The position numbers and the translations under genes are program-made. Shown here one piece after another: positions 55,031-64,000 of a stretch of DNA of 64,000 bases; within the stretch, counting starts at the first letter, position 1; the number at the start of each line of letters is the position of its first letter. The notes under the pieces are model-generated. The model was not told where the DNA came from, ran no database searches, and worked only from the letters and a program-made list of their open reading frames with translations. This DNA is from Trichomonas vaginalis G3 (lineage: Eukaryota; Parabasalia; Trichomonadida; Trichomonadidae). The stretch covers positions 28,674,082-28,738,081 of the forward strand of contig NC_067207.1 of NCBI RefSeq assembly GCF_026262505.1. Reading direction: 5' to 3'.

Positions 55031-55127
55031 TCTGACAACGTTTATTTTTAAGTTTATTTTATTATTTAGCGAGAACGTTTATTTTTAAAGTTTATTTTTT
55101 ATTTTATTTTTATTTTATTTGGATGTA

Positions 55128-55634
55128 ATGACAGAACAAAAGCAACTCATACAAATCAAAACATATAACAAACATACATTTAAACATTTATTCTTCCTTC
55201 CTGAGCATAACATGTTCTTTCAAATACATCCGAACCAGTTGACTTTTCATTGACTGTTTATAAAGATAGAAATAGTTATATCATTAAACCATACGATGAC
55301 GAAGGTAAGTTATGTAAATTGTACGTTAAGAAGTTAGAGAAAGTTTATGGCTTCAAGTATGACTACAATAGGGTTAACACTGATGATGAAGATATTGAGG
55401 AAAATTTATGAGAACATTAGTGAAGTCGTTAGTGAGACGATAGTGAGAACGTTTATTTTTACATTAGTGAGTTCGTTAGTGAAGTGGTTGGCGGCTTTGT
55501 AAATATTTAAGGTTAAGTTAGTGTTGTCGTTTGTGTTGTAAAATATACGTTAACGGTTTTGTAAAGTGTCAAATTCACAAGTATTGGGTAAAGTGGAACG
55601 CAGTGTCACCATACCCAAGACTTGTATACTAACT
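55128..55634 (-). repeat. Right terminal inverted repeat of Polinton A
   Basis: 507 bp, inverted partner of 33251-33759. It contains the second copy of the TIR ORF beginning MTEQKQLIQIKTYNKHTF at 55128, in a slightly diverged state. It ends at TATACTAACT, directly before the second ATAGAG. Confidence 0.93.
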
Positions 55635-55640
55635 ATAGAG

Positions 55641-56093
55641 AACTTGAAAGTTCATGCTATGACTCCGATGCTCCATATTTTGATGATAAACAAACTCATT
55701 TAAGAATTACAAATCCGGCTCATGATGTGAACCAATTAGGTGACACATATATTAAACGCAAAGTTAAAGCAACTCTAGTTTCAAATAAAGCTTCACATGT
55801 GATGCCGCTTTTAAATGCATGCGTTTATTCGTTGGTTACAAATCATCAAATCAAAGCTTTAAACAATTAGAAGTAGAAACCGAAAGAGGTGATGCCGGTT
55901 ATCTTCAGATGGATTGCGCCCGTGAATCTTTCGCATTTGCAACATATAAACCAAAATCAGAAAGGAAAGTTAAAAAGTTTGTTCATTCGTTATATAATAA
56001 TGTTCAAAAATATGATAACTCAGTATGTGGTAAATATATTGACCCTTCAGAAGTTTTCAAGAGAGCAAATGAAGAAGTTGATGTCACTTTGAT
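55641..56093 (+). pseudogene. Polinton B capsid-region remains
   Basis: Directly right of Polinton A, open segments encode beta-rich capsid-like sequence (THLRITNPAHDVNQLGDTYI; KQLEVETERGDAGYLQMDC). The pattern of the first resembles the early strands of a Polinton major capsid protein. Broken, and cut by the insertion of A. Confidence 0.55.
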
Positions 56094-57164
56094 ATGATTA
56101 TTCCGGTAAATGATTTGTTAGCATTTCAGGCGTTCGATGATTATCCTAAATCATTTGGTGATATCATTCTTAAATATTATGTTTTCAGGGATACTTTAGT
56201 ATTTTGTCAGGTTGACCCGTTAAGAGTTGCTGATTTACAAAATTACGTTTATGAAAAGATAACTGATGAAAATTATGAAAAGATTATGAATCATGTTTAT
56301 AAATATGATCGCAAATTCCAACAAATCGGACTTCCTGCCAAATTAATTACAAGCTTAGCCGCTACATCTGCTGACGCAACAGTTGATGACGTTATTATTT
56401 CATGCACAAAGATGGAAGTTTTAGAGGATAAATGCATTACACCAGGATACGGTTTAATTGAAGAATCAGTTAAAGCAATACCACGTTTATTCAGTAAGGA
56501 AGATCCATTCATGATTCCAGCTCAACATATTGACGTTCGTTCACTAAATGGAGGTTGCATCACTCCTGAAGGTATTAGCTCAGATTTCTCATACGCTCTT
56601 CATAATGTTACAGATGTTGTGTTAGCATTTCCGAAGAATGCAATGCAAAGAACAGTTTTAGAAAATCCAATGCTTCGAGGTCTTCAGGTCACTATAGATT
56701 CCAGAAACTTCCCCGATCAAGCGATGACCACAGTGGGCGACATATTCTTTACACGTATGCTTCAAGCTTCTGATTTAGATGGAGTGAATGAATGCACAGA
56801 AGAATACGAGGACTCATTAACTAGACCACTGAATGCAGATGATGGCACGCCATTAGCTAGAACATGGAAAGACCAAACTTCATTCTTATGCACTATTCCA
56901 GTTCAACGTGATGGAGCGGGTATATTCTTTGATGGATTAGAAACTTTCAACTCACAAGTTACAGTACAAGTGAATGCTTATCCAATCATTCAGGGTGAAA
57001 ATGACACTTACTGTTCAAAGGTGACAAATCCTCCTCAGGTTTGGTTTACTAGGACTACATATTGGACATGGACACCGGATGAAGGTTTGAAATATCATCC
57101 AACAGGTACACCACCACAGTATAGAAGTTCATATGATGAAATATTGATGAATAGAAATGTTTAA
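56094..57164 (+). pseudogene. Major capsid protein region of Polinton B
   Basis: A 356-codon open segment, beta-rich. The motifs IPVNDLLAFQAFDDYPKSFG, VFCQVDPLRVADLQNYVY and SYALHNVTDVVLAFPKNAMQ are of the type seen in the second jelly roll of trichomonad Polinton capsids. It differs strongly from the Polinton A capsid protein, so B is another family. The open stretch abuts the capsid-like remains upstream, so it is probably only part of the gene. Confidence in the capsid call is moderate. Confidence 0.6.
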
Positions 57165-57188
57165 AATTATAAATTTATTTTTGATTAA

Positions 57189-58013
57189 ATGGATTTAAAT
57201 TCATACACTCCTTATGAAGAATTAGCAGGAGTATATAATACATACATAGATGATATGATTAATGAAGCATTGAGTGATAATAGAAATGCTCTATCTAAGG
57301 AAAAATTAATGAAAATTCCATATTCTGAATGTTACTTAAATTCAATCACTGCAGCAATTGGTAAACAGAATAAAGGTAAAACATTAACGATATTAAAACA
57401 AATTATCATTATTGCTAACACTTCCCCCTATTCACACGTGTTAATTTATATCAACCGTTCAGGTTCACCTTCAGATGATACATTTGAATCTTTAAAGCAT
57501 TTAATCAAAATTCCAATTATTTATTTATCACAAGAAGAAGCAGAAGATTATTTAAAAAACTTTTTAATGTATAAAGAATTATATAATACAATCAAGAAGC
57601 AAGGATTAGAGGATAAAATTATTGATAAACAACGGGATGAATTATTTGAAACACTTTCTATTTCAAATTTTTGATAGAGAATTTTTGCATTCACTCATTT
57701 TTCTAGATGATGCAGTGAAATCAAAACTAATAACAAATGAGAAATCATATTTTAATCAGTTATTAACTCAATGTCGACACATTCAGTGTTCATTCTTTAT
57801 GGCTGTTCAATATTCAAAGCATTAAGCACAAACATTAAACAAATCTATCAACCCTTTTCATTTTCAGTGGGTTTAGTCGTCAACAGTTGAACGTTATGCT
57901 TTATCAAGTGAATTTACCAATGAGCATTAATGAACTTTACACACAATATCAGCAATTAGGTGAACATGGAAAAATAATAGTTGATTTAAATAAAGGAAGT
58001 GTTAAATTTGATT
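57189..58013 (+). pseudogene. Packaging ATPase of Polinton B, broken
   Basis: The N-terminal open segment has a Walker A motif GKQNKGKT and strand VLIYINRS; a later segment has a Walker B-like LIFLDDA and a FFMAVQYS strand. The order matches an A32/FtsK-type packaging ATPase, next to the capsid region as in other Polintons. The gene is broken. Confidence 0.65.
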
Positions 58014-58055
58014 AACTTTTTATAATTAATTTTTATTTTTTATTTATAATTAAAC

Positions 58056-58415
58056 ATGACAGAAATAGCAAATCTTCTACAGGTTCCATTAAAACAAGGA
58101 ACAAACAAAAAGGGTGCATATAATAGAACTATGAAAGTTCCTGATGGAATGAAAGAATTAGTTCATATTGTTGCTGGTCTTCAAAAAGATGTTAAACAAA
58201 TGAGAAACGTTTTAACATTACCAGAAGCTCAAGCATATGCCAAACGTCAAGGTCCAAATTGGGAAGCACACGAAGCAGACATTACAGGTCCAAATGGAAA
58301 ACTTTTTGAACTTGATGAAATAAATAGGAGAGAATTGGTCAGAACAACTTGCAGAAGGTTTATTTCAATGTCTTGTTCCACGTATAAGAAAGAGTTGTCA
58401 ATAGAAATAATATGA
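58056..58415 (+). CDS. Polinton B structural-type protein, probably incomplete
   Basis: 119 codons from the ATG at 58056 with a T-rich box before it. [20 protein letters not shown] is helical, and [21 protein letters not shown] is a segment that recalls minor virion proteins of Polintons. Element B-type sequence stops soon after, where fragment C begins. Function uncertain. Confidence 0.5.
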   Translation: MTEIANLLQVPLKQGTNKKGAYNRTMKVPDGMKELVHIVAGLQKDVKQMRNVLTLPEAQAYAKRQGPNWEAHEADITGPNGKLFELDEINRRELVRTTCRRFISMSCSTYKKELSIEII

Positions 58416-58679
58416 AACCTGTCGCAAGCAATATCTACTGTTGTTGAAGAACCTTCTCCAAACTCACCTACGTTTCCATAAGAAACAGCAGTTGTATATT
58501 CGTAAGTTCAGGAACTATTTCTGACCTTCTAATGGCATTGTCGCATTCGTTATACCATTCGGAAACATTTCCATTCATAGCATCCAAAACTGTTGGCGTT
58601 ATATTCTGAGCGGCGTACATTTCATATGAGTAAAAATATAGAATAGTTGGATTTATATGTCATAATAGAACCCACGTGG

Positions 58680-61600
58680 ACCAAGCTTTACTTTCTTCCT
58701 GACTGAGTTTTTAACTTCTTTTTCCTTCATTGCCCTCTGCTTGAAGTTGTTGCCATCTTTGCATTATGTTCATCTAGTATGTTGCAAATTTCCCATGTCC
58801 TTTTTGCCTTTTGGCTCTGGTCGCCCATCTCAGGTAACCTATATCCTAGAAAGAGTTTGTCATAGTCTGTATTTGAGTCTTCGCGTATTGTTTGCATGAC
58901 TCTTTCCTGAGTTTCCGGTTCAAGCTCTTCAAACAGTGCCTGTCCATATGGAATATGCTCGTTTCCAAATATATGTTTTTGTAGCCATTCTGGTTTTCTT
59001 TCCATGTTACCAACTATATCTTTTGTGAATGGGAAAGCTTCTACCCAATCTTTCAGTCTTGCGTCGTTTATTTCTGTAGTTGGTTTTATTTTGTCAAGGA
59101 ACATGTTTTTCAATACTAACATTTCATCTGGTACTGTCCATTTGAGTTTTCTTAAATATTCATATCCTTCTCAGTTCATTGTCTGCAAAGTAAGTTTTTA
59201 TGACATTTTGTAAACTTTCGTTTGCAAGGTCATGTACAATAGGTTCTCTTCCTTCGCTGTCCATAATTTTCTTTCTAAACTCTCACCAAATATACCATCT
59301 CTATGGTTCTGTGTAGTTCTTTGAGATAAATGTTCTAGAACGTCAGGTGTTATATTTCCATCAGCCATGTTTATTAATACTGGTTAAAATATCTGCATCT
59401 TTCATATCTTTCATGGCATTAAAGCCGCGCTGAAAATACCAGCTATATCTGGTTCACCATTCACTTCCATTGCGTCTACAACTTCTTGGAATTGAGGTTG
59501 TAAGTTTTATGAACCACCTATCCGGATTAGCTTTATGACCCCATCTCATTGTAGTTCCATCGTCTGCAGAAACAAAAGTAGGTTTGTTTCCATCTTGGTT
59601 AGGTTCTGAATGAACTTTAAACAATGTTTCATTTCTATATGTTTTCTTGAAATTTAACCTTTTATCTTCACCGAGTTCATCCGAAGATTGAACGTTAAAT
59701 GCTCGTAAGTAAAAAGGGTTGTTGTATTTGTGTACATTTTCTTTCAGTACTTTCATTCTATGCTGAATATTTTCATCTGGTGTTGGAGTCTTTTGTATGT
59801 CGGCAAACATTTTTCGATATTCTTCTACTATGTCAGCCGAATCTTTCTTAGACTCTTGGAAAGATTCCATATCACCTCATGCTCTTGTTGAGGGTCAAGA
59901 TTTTTCGGCTGTTCCAAATCTTCATCTAGTTCTGTGAGGTTAGTTTCCAAAGGAGGGATTTGTTCGTTTCCTTCAGGCTCTTCTAGCTGTTGTTGCTGAA
60001 CTATTTCTTCCATGTCTGGTTGTATCTGAACTTCTTCCTGTGGAGTTTCTTGTACCTCATCTGCTGGCATTTCATATATTCCGAGACCGTTTTCAACAAA
60101 TTTCCCTATCTACGTCATCCGCATTCATAAGCTTTTGTTCTTTCGTTCCGTTCTCTATTTTTTACGCGTTTCATGACGAAAGTTGAATTGTCATTTAGCT
60201 CTGACATCAAATATCTCGGAGTAAATTCATCCATGTCATTTGGATGATATGCTATTAAATCATATCCCTTTGCGAGCTTGTATTTTCCAGGTTTGAGATT
60301 ATATCCGTTTTGGTGCTGAGCCATAAAGCTAAATAGGTTCGGGTCAGTATTTCCATCCTTGAACTTTCCAATAGCTTCTTTATATCTGTCACTAAAGTCA
60401 ACAGTATCTGGGAAACCACACTCTTCTTTAAGCATTTTTAAGAATTCTGGTTTCCTTGTTCTCTACTTCTTTTAGTCCTTGCTCTGTTTGTGGTTGTTGT
60501 TGTGCAGGGTTTTGAACTGTTGGTTGCTGTGCTGGTTGTTGTGTTGGTTGTTGTGCTGGTTGTGGAGGTGGTTGTTGTGCTGGTTGTTGTGTTGGTTGTT
60601 GTGTTGGTTGTTGTGTTGGTTTTGGTGCATGCCTGTGTCTGTGTCCATGTGACGATGTAAATGTTTTAGGTAGTCCTGGTGCAGGTGCTTCTCTTGGAGG
60701 GTTTGGTGGTATATAAGTTCCACCAGCTGGCACATATGTTCCATCTGCAGCGTAATGTCCTACCTGACTTTCCGTTTTTAAGAAAGCATTTACTAGGTCT
60801 GTTTTGGTCTGTTGTAACTCTTTTTCTTGACTTTTCACAACAGTTGCTCTAACGGCGTCATAGGCACTTTGAACTGCCTGTCTCGTTGCTGCATCTGTTA
60901 TTTTCGTCATATTTTGTGCTACTTCTTTTAACTCTTTGTCGAAACCTTCAGACTTCAGTTTTCTTCCAGATGAGAAGTCGTTCACTTGTTTCACCTTACT
61001 ATGAAGAGCTTCGAAGGCGTTCTTAAAGTCAGCATTCATTAAAGCTTCATTTGAACTGTCTTCATCCGCCTGTATTTTTGTCCTTATTGACCCTATGAGT
61101 TGGGCTGCTTTACGTTGGCTTGGGCATCTAACAGCATCATTGTTAGCTTTTATATATTCTGCGCTTTTCATTGCCTTTTGCATAGCCGCGTCGTTATTTT
61201 TACTTTCTTGTGCTAAGTTTTCATACTGTACGGTTTGTTTTTGCAACTGTAAAGTTTTTCTGCCTTTACATTTGCTTCAACTTCTTTTTTATACTCATCG
61301 CTATCCATATATGTCTTCAGGGCTTTTTGTTTTATCTCTTCATCTTTCAGTATTTTATATTGAGTAGTATGGTTTTTCAAATTTATGACATCTTGTTCCA
61401 TTTTTGCTACTTCTGTTGCTTTTTCTGACACTTTTTTCGCATATTCCTCTGTACTTAGTTCTTTCAGTTGTTCTTCTTTCTTCTTTTTCTCTACGTTTAA
61501 CTCATTGAGTTTCTTTGTGTGTCTGTCATATTCTAGTTTCTTTTCGTTTTCACTTATTTGCTTCTGTATGTCTATGTTTGACTTTTTGACATCTGTTATT

Positions 61601-61884
61601 TGATTTTTGAGTGAACTCAAATTCATTTGACTTTGAGGGTTATAGGCTGTTCCGTCTGCAGCTCCACCATAGCCTGCCATTTTCGCTAAAAGTGCCGCTC
61701 TTAAACCTCCACTCTGTGCACCAACAACTCGGTTTAAAAGCATAGGATTGCTTGACATTTGTTGCAACATAGTGGGGTCATTCAGCATTTGTTGTTGCAA
61801 CTGTTGTTGTGGTGTCAGTTTTACTATTGGATGTTTCAATGCTCTCTTCCTCTTACGTATATTCTTACGTAGCTTACGTGGCAT
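58680..61884 (-). pseudogene. Large coiled-coil, Gln/Pro-rich virion-type gene, broken
   Basis: A series of minus-strand open segments. The upstream end starts MPRKLRKNIRKRKRALKHPI, very basic, then Gln/Met-rich (TPQQQLQQQML), a long coiled coil and a QQPTQQPAQQP tract (around 60500-60620). Downstream segments are charged and helical (for example KPEWLQKHIFGNEHIPYG). The composition suits an internal or scaffold-like virion protein. It is broken in several places; a further short piece (MYAAQNITPTVLDAMNG) lies at about 58480-58617. Confidence 0.6.
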
Positions 61885-61981
61885 TTTAAGTGAAGTTAAA
61901 AAGCGGTTTTTGACAGATGTTTATATGACACTTTCTACCCTCTTGAATTTTCATGAACTTTCTTGTCAATTTTTTGTTGAG

Positions 61982-62360
61982 ACTTCTTCGTAAAGACTTT
62001 GTAAAGACTTCTTCGTAAATGTTTTGTTAAGACTTCTTCGTAAAGACTTTGTTAAGACTTCTTCGTAAAGACTTTGTTAAGACTTCTTCGTAAATGTTTT
62101 GTTAAGACTTCTTCGTAAATGTTTTGTTAAGACTTCTTCGTAAATGTTTTGTTAAGACTTCTTCGTAAAGACTTTGTTAAGACTTCTTCGTAAAGACTTT
62201 GTCAAGACTTCTTCGTAAAGACTTTGTCAAGACTTCTTCGTAAAGACTTTGTCAAGACTTCTTCGTAAAGACTTTGTTAAGACTTCTTCATAAAGACTTT
62301 GTTAAGACTTCTTCGTCAATGTTTTGTCAAGACTTCTTCGTCAATGTTTTGTCAAGACTT
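61982..62360. repeat. 25-bp tandem repeat, about 15 units
   Basis: Units of the form GACTTCTTCGTAAA followed by GACTTTGTTAA or TGTTTTGTTAA repeat about 15 times. Variants (GTCAA, CTTCATAAA, TCAATG) are distributed in blocks. The inverted unit matches the CATTTACGAAGAAGTTATGA-type repeats of Polinton A. It lies upstream of the basic start of the large gene and may be its regulatory region. Confidence 0.9.
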
Positions 62361-62380
62361 CATTTATACTAAACATCTTC

Positions 62381-62518
62381 GGGGGCTAGAAGGCACGAAG
62401 TGCCTGGAAGCCATCCCCCAAGAAAAAAAAAACTTCATTATACTCATTCATCCTCAGGGCTAGAAGGCACGAAGTGCCTGGAAGCCCCACTACCTTTTTT
62501 TTTTTTTTTTTTTTTTTT
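62381..62518. repeat. Two GC-rich hairpins and oligo-T at the edge of fragment C
   Basis: GGGCTAGAAGGCACGAAGTG-type units occur at about 62382 and 62457. Each contains AGGCAC-GAA-GTGCCT (62391-62405, 62465-62479) inside an outer GGGCT/AGCC stem. A run of 24 T (62495-62518) follows. The boundary with host DNA lies near here. Confidence 0.8.
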
Positions 62519-62546
62519 CCCTCAATTTTAATTACTTAAACTCATT

Positions 62547-63224
62547 CTATTTTTTTGACATGTAAATGTCACTTTTACTGAGATCTGACACAATGTCAGA
62601 TCTCTTTTTTTCGTATATAAGAACATTTCCGCCTTTAATAGCATATTCTTCTGAGTTATAAGTGTATTTAGCTCCTAAATTTCTCAAATAATTGAAACAC
62701 ATTACCGACCCGTAAAATATAGCACAATCTAGTGGTGTGATATAATCTATTTCCTGAATAATATTAAGATTTGGGAATTTACTCTTAAGAGCATCAAATT
62801 TATCCCATGCAATGTAGTATAATGGGGATTTTGTTGAATATAAGTTGATAATTTCTTCTTCCGTTTTAATTTCGATGATTTCAAATTTGAAACCTTTATA
62901 ATTTAAAAGCATTATTAATTTCTTATTATTTGGTTGTATGATACATGAGAATTCTTTTGATATCTTTTGATAAAGTTCTGAATATAATCTAACTTCTTTA
63001 ACACGAATTTGTGAAAAAATATCAATCAAGGAAATTACCATTTGGATCGATGTTTTGACATTTTTAATAAAATCTATAATTTGTGATGATGATTGTAAAA
63101 TATTATTGGAATTGACGCCCCAAATAATTTTTGAAGCTTGACTAGGGTATTTGAATACTTCTATTGGCTTAATGTTGCCAAAGTCACACTCGCTCTCATT
63201 TGTTGGCTGCTCGAAAGTTGTCAT
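62547..63224 (-). CDS. DUF3447/ankyrin-family protein, shortened
   Basis: 225 residues from the ATG at 63224; the frame upstream reaches only a GTG. The helical N-terminal domain (about 60-200) and the ankyrin-like YITPLDCAIFYGSVMCFNYLRNLGA and YAIKGGN are typical of the very large DUF3447 family in trichomonads. Members normally continue with several ankyrin repeats after the GGN motif. Here the frame turns within a few residues into a charged tail (YEKKRSDIVSDLSKSDIYMSKK) and stops, 29 bp from the oligo-T edge of Polinton C. The gene therefore appears truncated, most simply by the nearby insertion. Protein-interaction function only. Confidence 0.8.
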   Translation of the reverse strand: MTTFEQPTNESECDFGNIKPIEVFKYPSQASKIIWGVNSNNILQSSSQIIDFIKNVKTSIQMVISLIDIFSQIRVKEVRLYSELYQKISKEFSCIIQPNNKKLIMLLNYKGFKFEIIEIKTEEEIINLYSTKSPLYYIAWDKFDALKSKFPNLNIIQEIDYITPLDCAIFYGSVMCFNYLRNLGAKYTYNSEEYAIKGGNVLIYEKKRSDIVSDLSKSDIYMSKK

Positions 63225-63873
63225 ACTTTTTTTATAAAAAAATAAAAATAAAAAATTATATTGCACCACTGATATTTTTGAGAACACATTGAAATTCTTT
63301 CAAGTATATATATCACAAAAATATCTATAGCACTATGGAATGACATTGTCCTTGCACTTTTTGAATGAAACATGATAATTTTACCAGCATATGTCCAAAA
63401 ATTGAGGCAAAGTCTCAATTTTTGATAAATGTTGAAATTACTATAATTCAATGTCGTGTGATTTCTTGAAAAATAATTTTGTATTGTTTACAAATAAAAA
63501 ATTGACCTAAGGGAGACTAAATTGGTTTACAACTATTCAATTTATGGCATTTAAGGGATGAAATTCTGAAGTTTACATTTTTCGTAAAAATCGGCATTAA
63601 AGTATGTGCTAGAATGATTAATTTGGATTATTGATTATGCAATTATTAACTATTAGTGCCAAAATATAGGGTGTCCAAAGGTGCGTTTAGCACAGCGCTC
63701 TATATGAGACTATTAAAGGAGATATATGCTGATTATAAATATATAATAAAAAATATGAATATATGTATATGATGAGTATGTTGTATTTTGGCGCCATGCC
63801 GGGATATAAAATGAATTTTGAGACAAGAGGCGGTTTCGCGGGAAATTTTGGCGGGATTTTTTTCATTTTTTTA
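63225..63873. other. Intergenic with candidate mariner-type left end
   Basis: About 650 bp of upstream DNA. TATAGGGTGTCCAAAGGTGC at 63665-63684 starts after a TA and resembles the ends of mariner elements; it could be the 5' inverted repeat of the transposase gene that begins at 63874. Its partner would be beyond the window. Otherwise nothing is seen. Confidence 0.4.
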
Positions 63874-64000
63874 ATGAATCATAAAGAAAACATCCTCGCT
63901 CTTGCAAAAAATGAACAAGACTGTAAAAAAATCTACGAGACATTGGTAAAATGCTTCGGTATGGATGCTCCTAGCTATTCCACTGTAACGTATCATGTTA
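63874..64000 (+). CDS. Mariner/Tc1-type transposase, N-terminal part (runs off window)
   Basis: 42 codons from the ATG at 63874 to the window end: MNHKENILALAKNEQDCKKI, then YETLVKCFGMDAPSYSTVTYHV. The helix-turn-helix character and the spacing to S-x-x-T-V-x-x-H recall the first DNA-binding helices of mariner transposases, which are abundant in trichomonads. The DDE/D core is not in view, so the family call is tentative. Confidence 0.45.
   Translation, partial: MNHKENILALAKNEQDCKKIYETLVKCFGMDAPSYSTVTYHV

Larger units (their letters stand above)
33251..55634 (+). mobile_element. Polinton A (Maverick), 22.4 kb
   Basis: A Maverick/Polinton with near-identical inverted terminal repeats (33251-33759, 55128-55634; both begin AGTTAGTATACAAGTCTTGG) and a perfect 6-bp target duplication ATAGAG. 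The parts, in order, are a TIR ORF, a basic protein, penton-like structural genes, a packaging ATPase, unknown genes, a collagen-like and phage-type fibre, an rve integrase, an unknown gene, a tRNA-like relic, a KilA-N protein, a small winged-helix protein, protein-primed PolB, a minor capsid protein, small basic proteins and a double-jelly-roll major capsid protein. I see no adenain-type protease. It is broken in several structural genes (very roughly six to ten breaks). The matching TIRs indicate a recent insertion, younger than B. Confidence 0.93.
31634..58415 (+). mobile_element. Polinton B, old partial copy split by Polinton A
   Basis: A virus-like Polinton fossil. The left arm (about 31634-33250) and right arm (55641 to about 58415) flank Polinton A, whose 6-bp target duplication falls inside a B gene. 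Recognisable parts on the right are a major capsid protein region and a packaging ATPase; on the left are four short genes, including two membrane-active-looking peptides. No polymerase, integrase or terminal repeat is seen, so both outer limits are uncertain. MULE-2 adjoins or cuts its left side. It is broken, with roughly five breaks besides the insertion, and older than A. Confidence 0.75.
58416..62520 (-). mobile_element. Polinton C, decayed fragment
   Basis: About 4 kb on the minus strand, dominated by the remains of one large structural gene (to 61884), then a 25-bp tandem array, two GC-rich hairpins and a 24-T run. The 25-bp unit is related to that of Polinton A (43985-44150), so C belongs to a similar family. 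No terminal repeat or target duplication was found. Broken, with about half a dozen breaks. It has eroded more than A. Confidence 0.65.

Noticed and set aside
60472-60744. His/Gln-rich 90-codon frame
   Set aside because: It is the second reading frame of the QQPTQQPAQQP-type repeat; the Pro/Gln frame continues the surrounding gene better.
61982-62360. Direct repeats that might suggest a CRISPR array
   Set aside because: The 25-bp units are contiguous with no unique spacers, the setting is a eukaryotic Polinton, and no cas genes are present.

Overview
The window looks like a nuclear contig of a parabasalid (trichomonad) protist. It is very AT-rich, the host genes are intronless and closely spaced, there is a trichomonad-type DUF3447/ankyrin gene, and Mutator-like, Harbinger-like, mariner-like and Maverick/Polinton elements are densely packed. 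I cannot fix the genus. Trichomonas or Tritrichomonas both fit; the classical T. vaginalis initiator motif is not obvious at the start codons.

Host genes lie mainly in 1-25 kb. They are a NOM1/Sgd1-like nucleolar protein, a four-TM tetraspanin-like protein, a C2-like protein, another four-TM protein, a CAMK-type kinase, two coiled-coil proteins, a CHID1-like GH18 protein divergent from an HP1-like chromo/chromoshadow protein, a small unknown protein and a dynamin-related GTPase. Plain DNA transposons are interspersed. MULE-1 (3815-6401) has 9-11 bp target duplications. A 5.6 kb Harbinger-like element (6740-12312) has ~270 bp inverted repeats and encodes a DDE transposase fused to a ubiquitin-specific protease; a 1.05 kb MITE sits inside it. 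MULE-2 (25329-31624) carries a transposase and an unrelated helical cargo gene, and a deleted MULE-1 relative (MULE-3) has landed inside its left terminal repeat.

From 31.6 to 62.5 kb the window is a nest of Polinton fossils. Polinton A (33251-55634, ~507-509 bp TIRs, 6 bp target duplication ATAGAG) is inserted in an older, decayed Polinton B (left arm about 31.6-33.25 kb, right arm 55.64-58.4 kb). A third decayed fragment, C, follows on the other strand (about 58.4-62.5 kb). A carries a packaging ATPase, penton-like structural genes, a phage-type collagen/tail-fibre module, an rve integrase, a KilA-N protein, a protein-primed DNA polymerase B, a minor capsid protein and a double-jelly-roll major capsid protein. 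It is recent but broken in several structural genes.

The right end holds a shortened ankyrin-family host gene and the first 42 codons of a probable mariner/Tc1-type transposase running off the window. The observations most worth following are the transposase-deubiquitinase fusion, the phage-like fibre in a eukaryotic Polinton, a pair of short membrane-active-looking peptides in Polinton B, a shared Polinton promoter motif (TTTTTATCY), and two families of intergenic hairpins.
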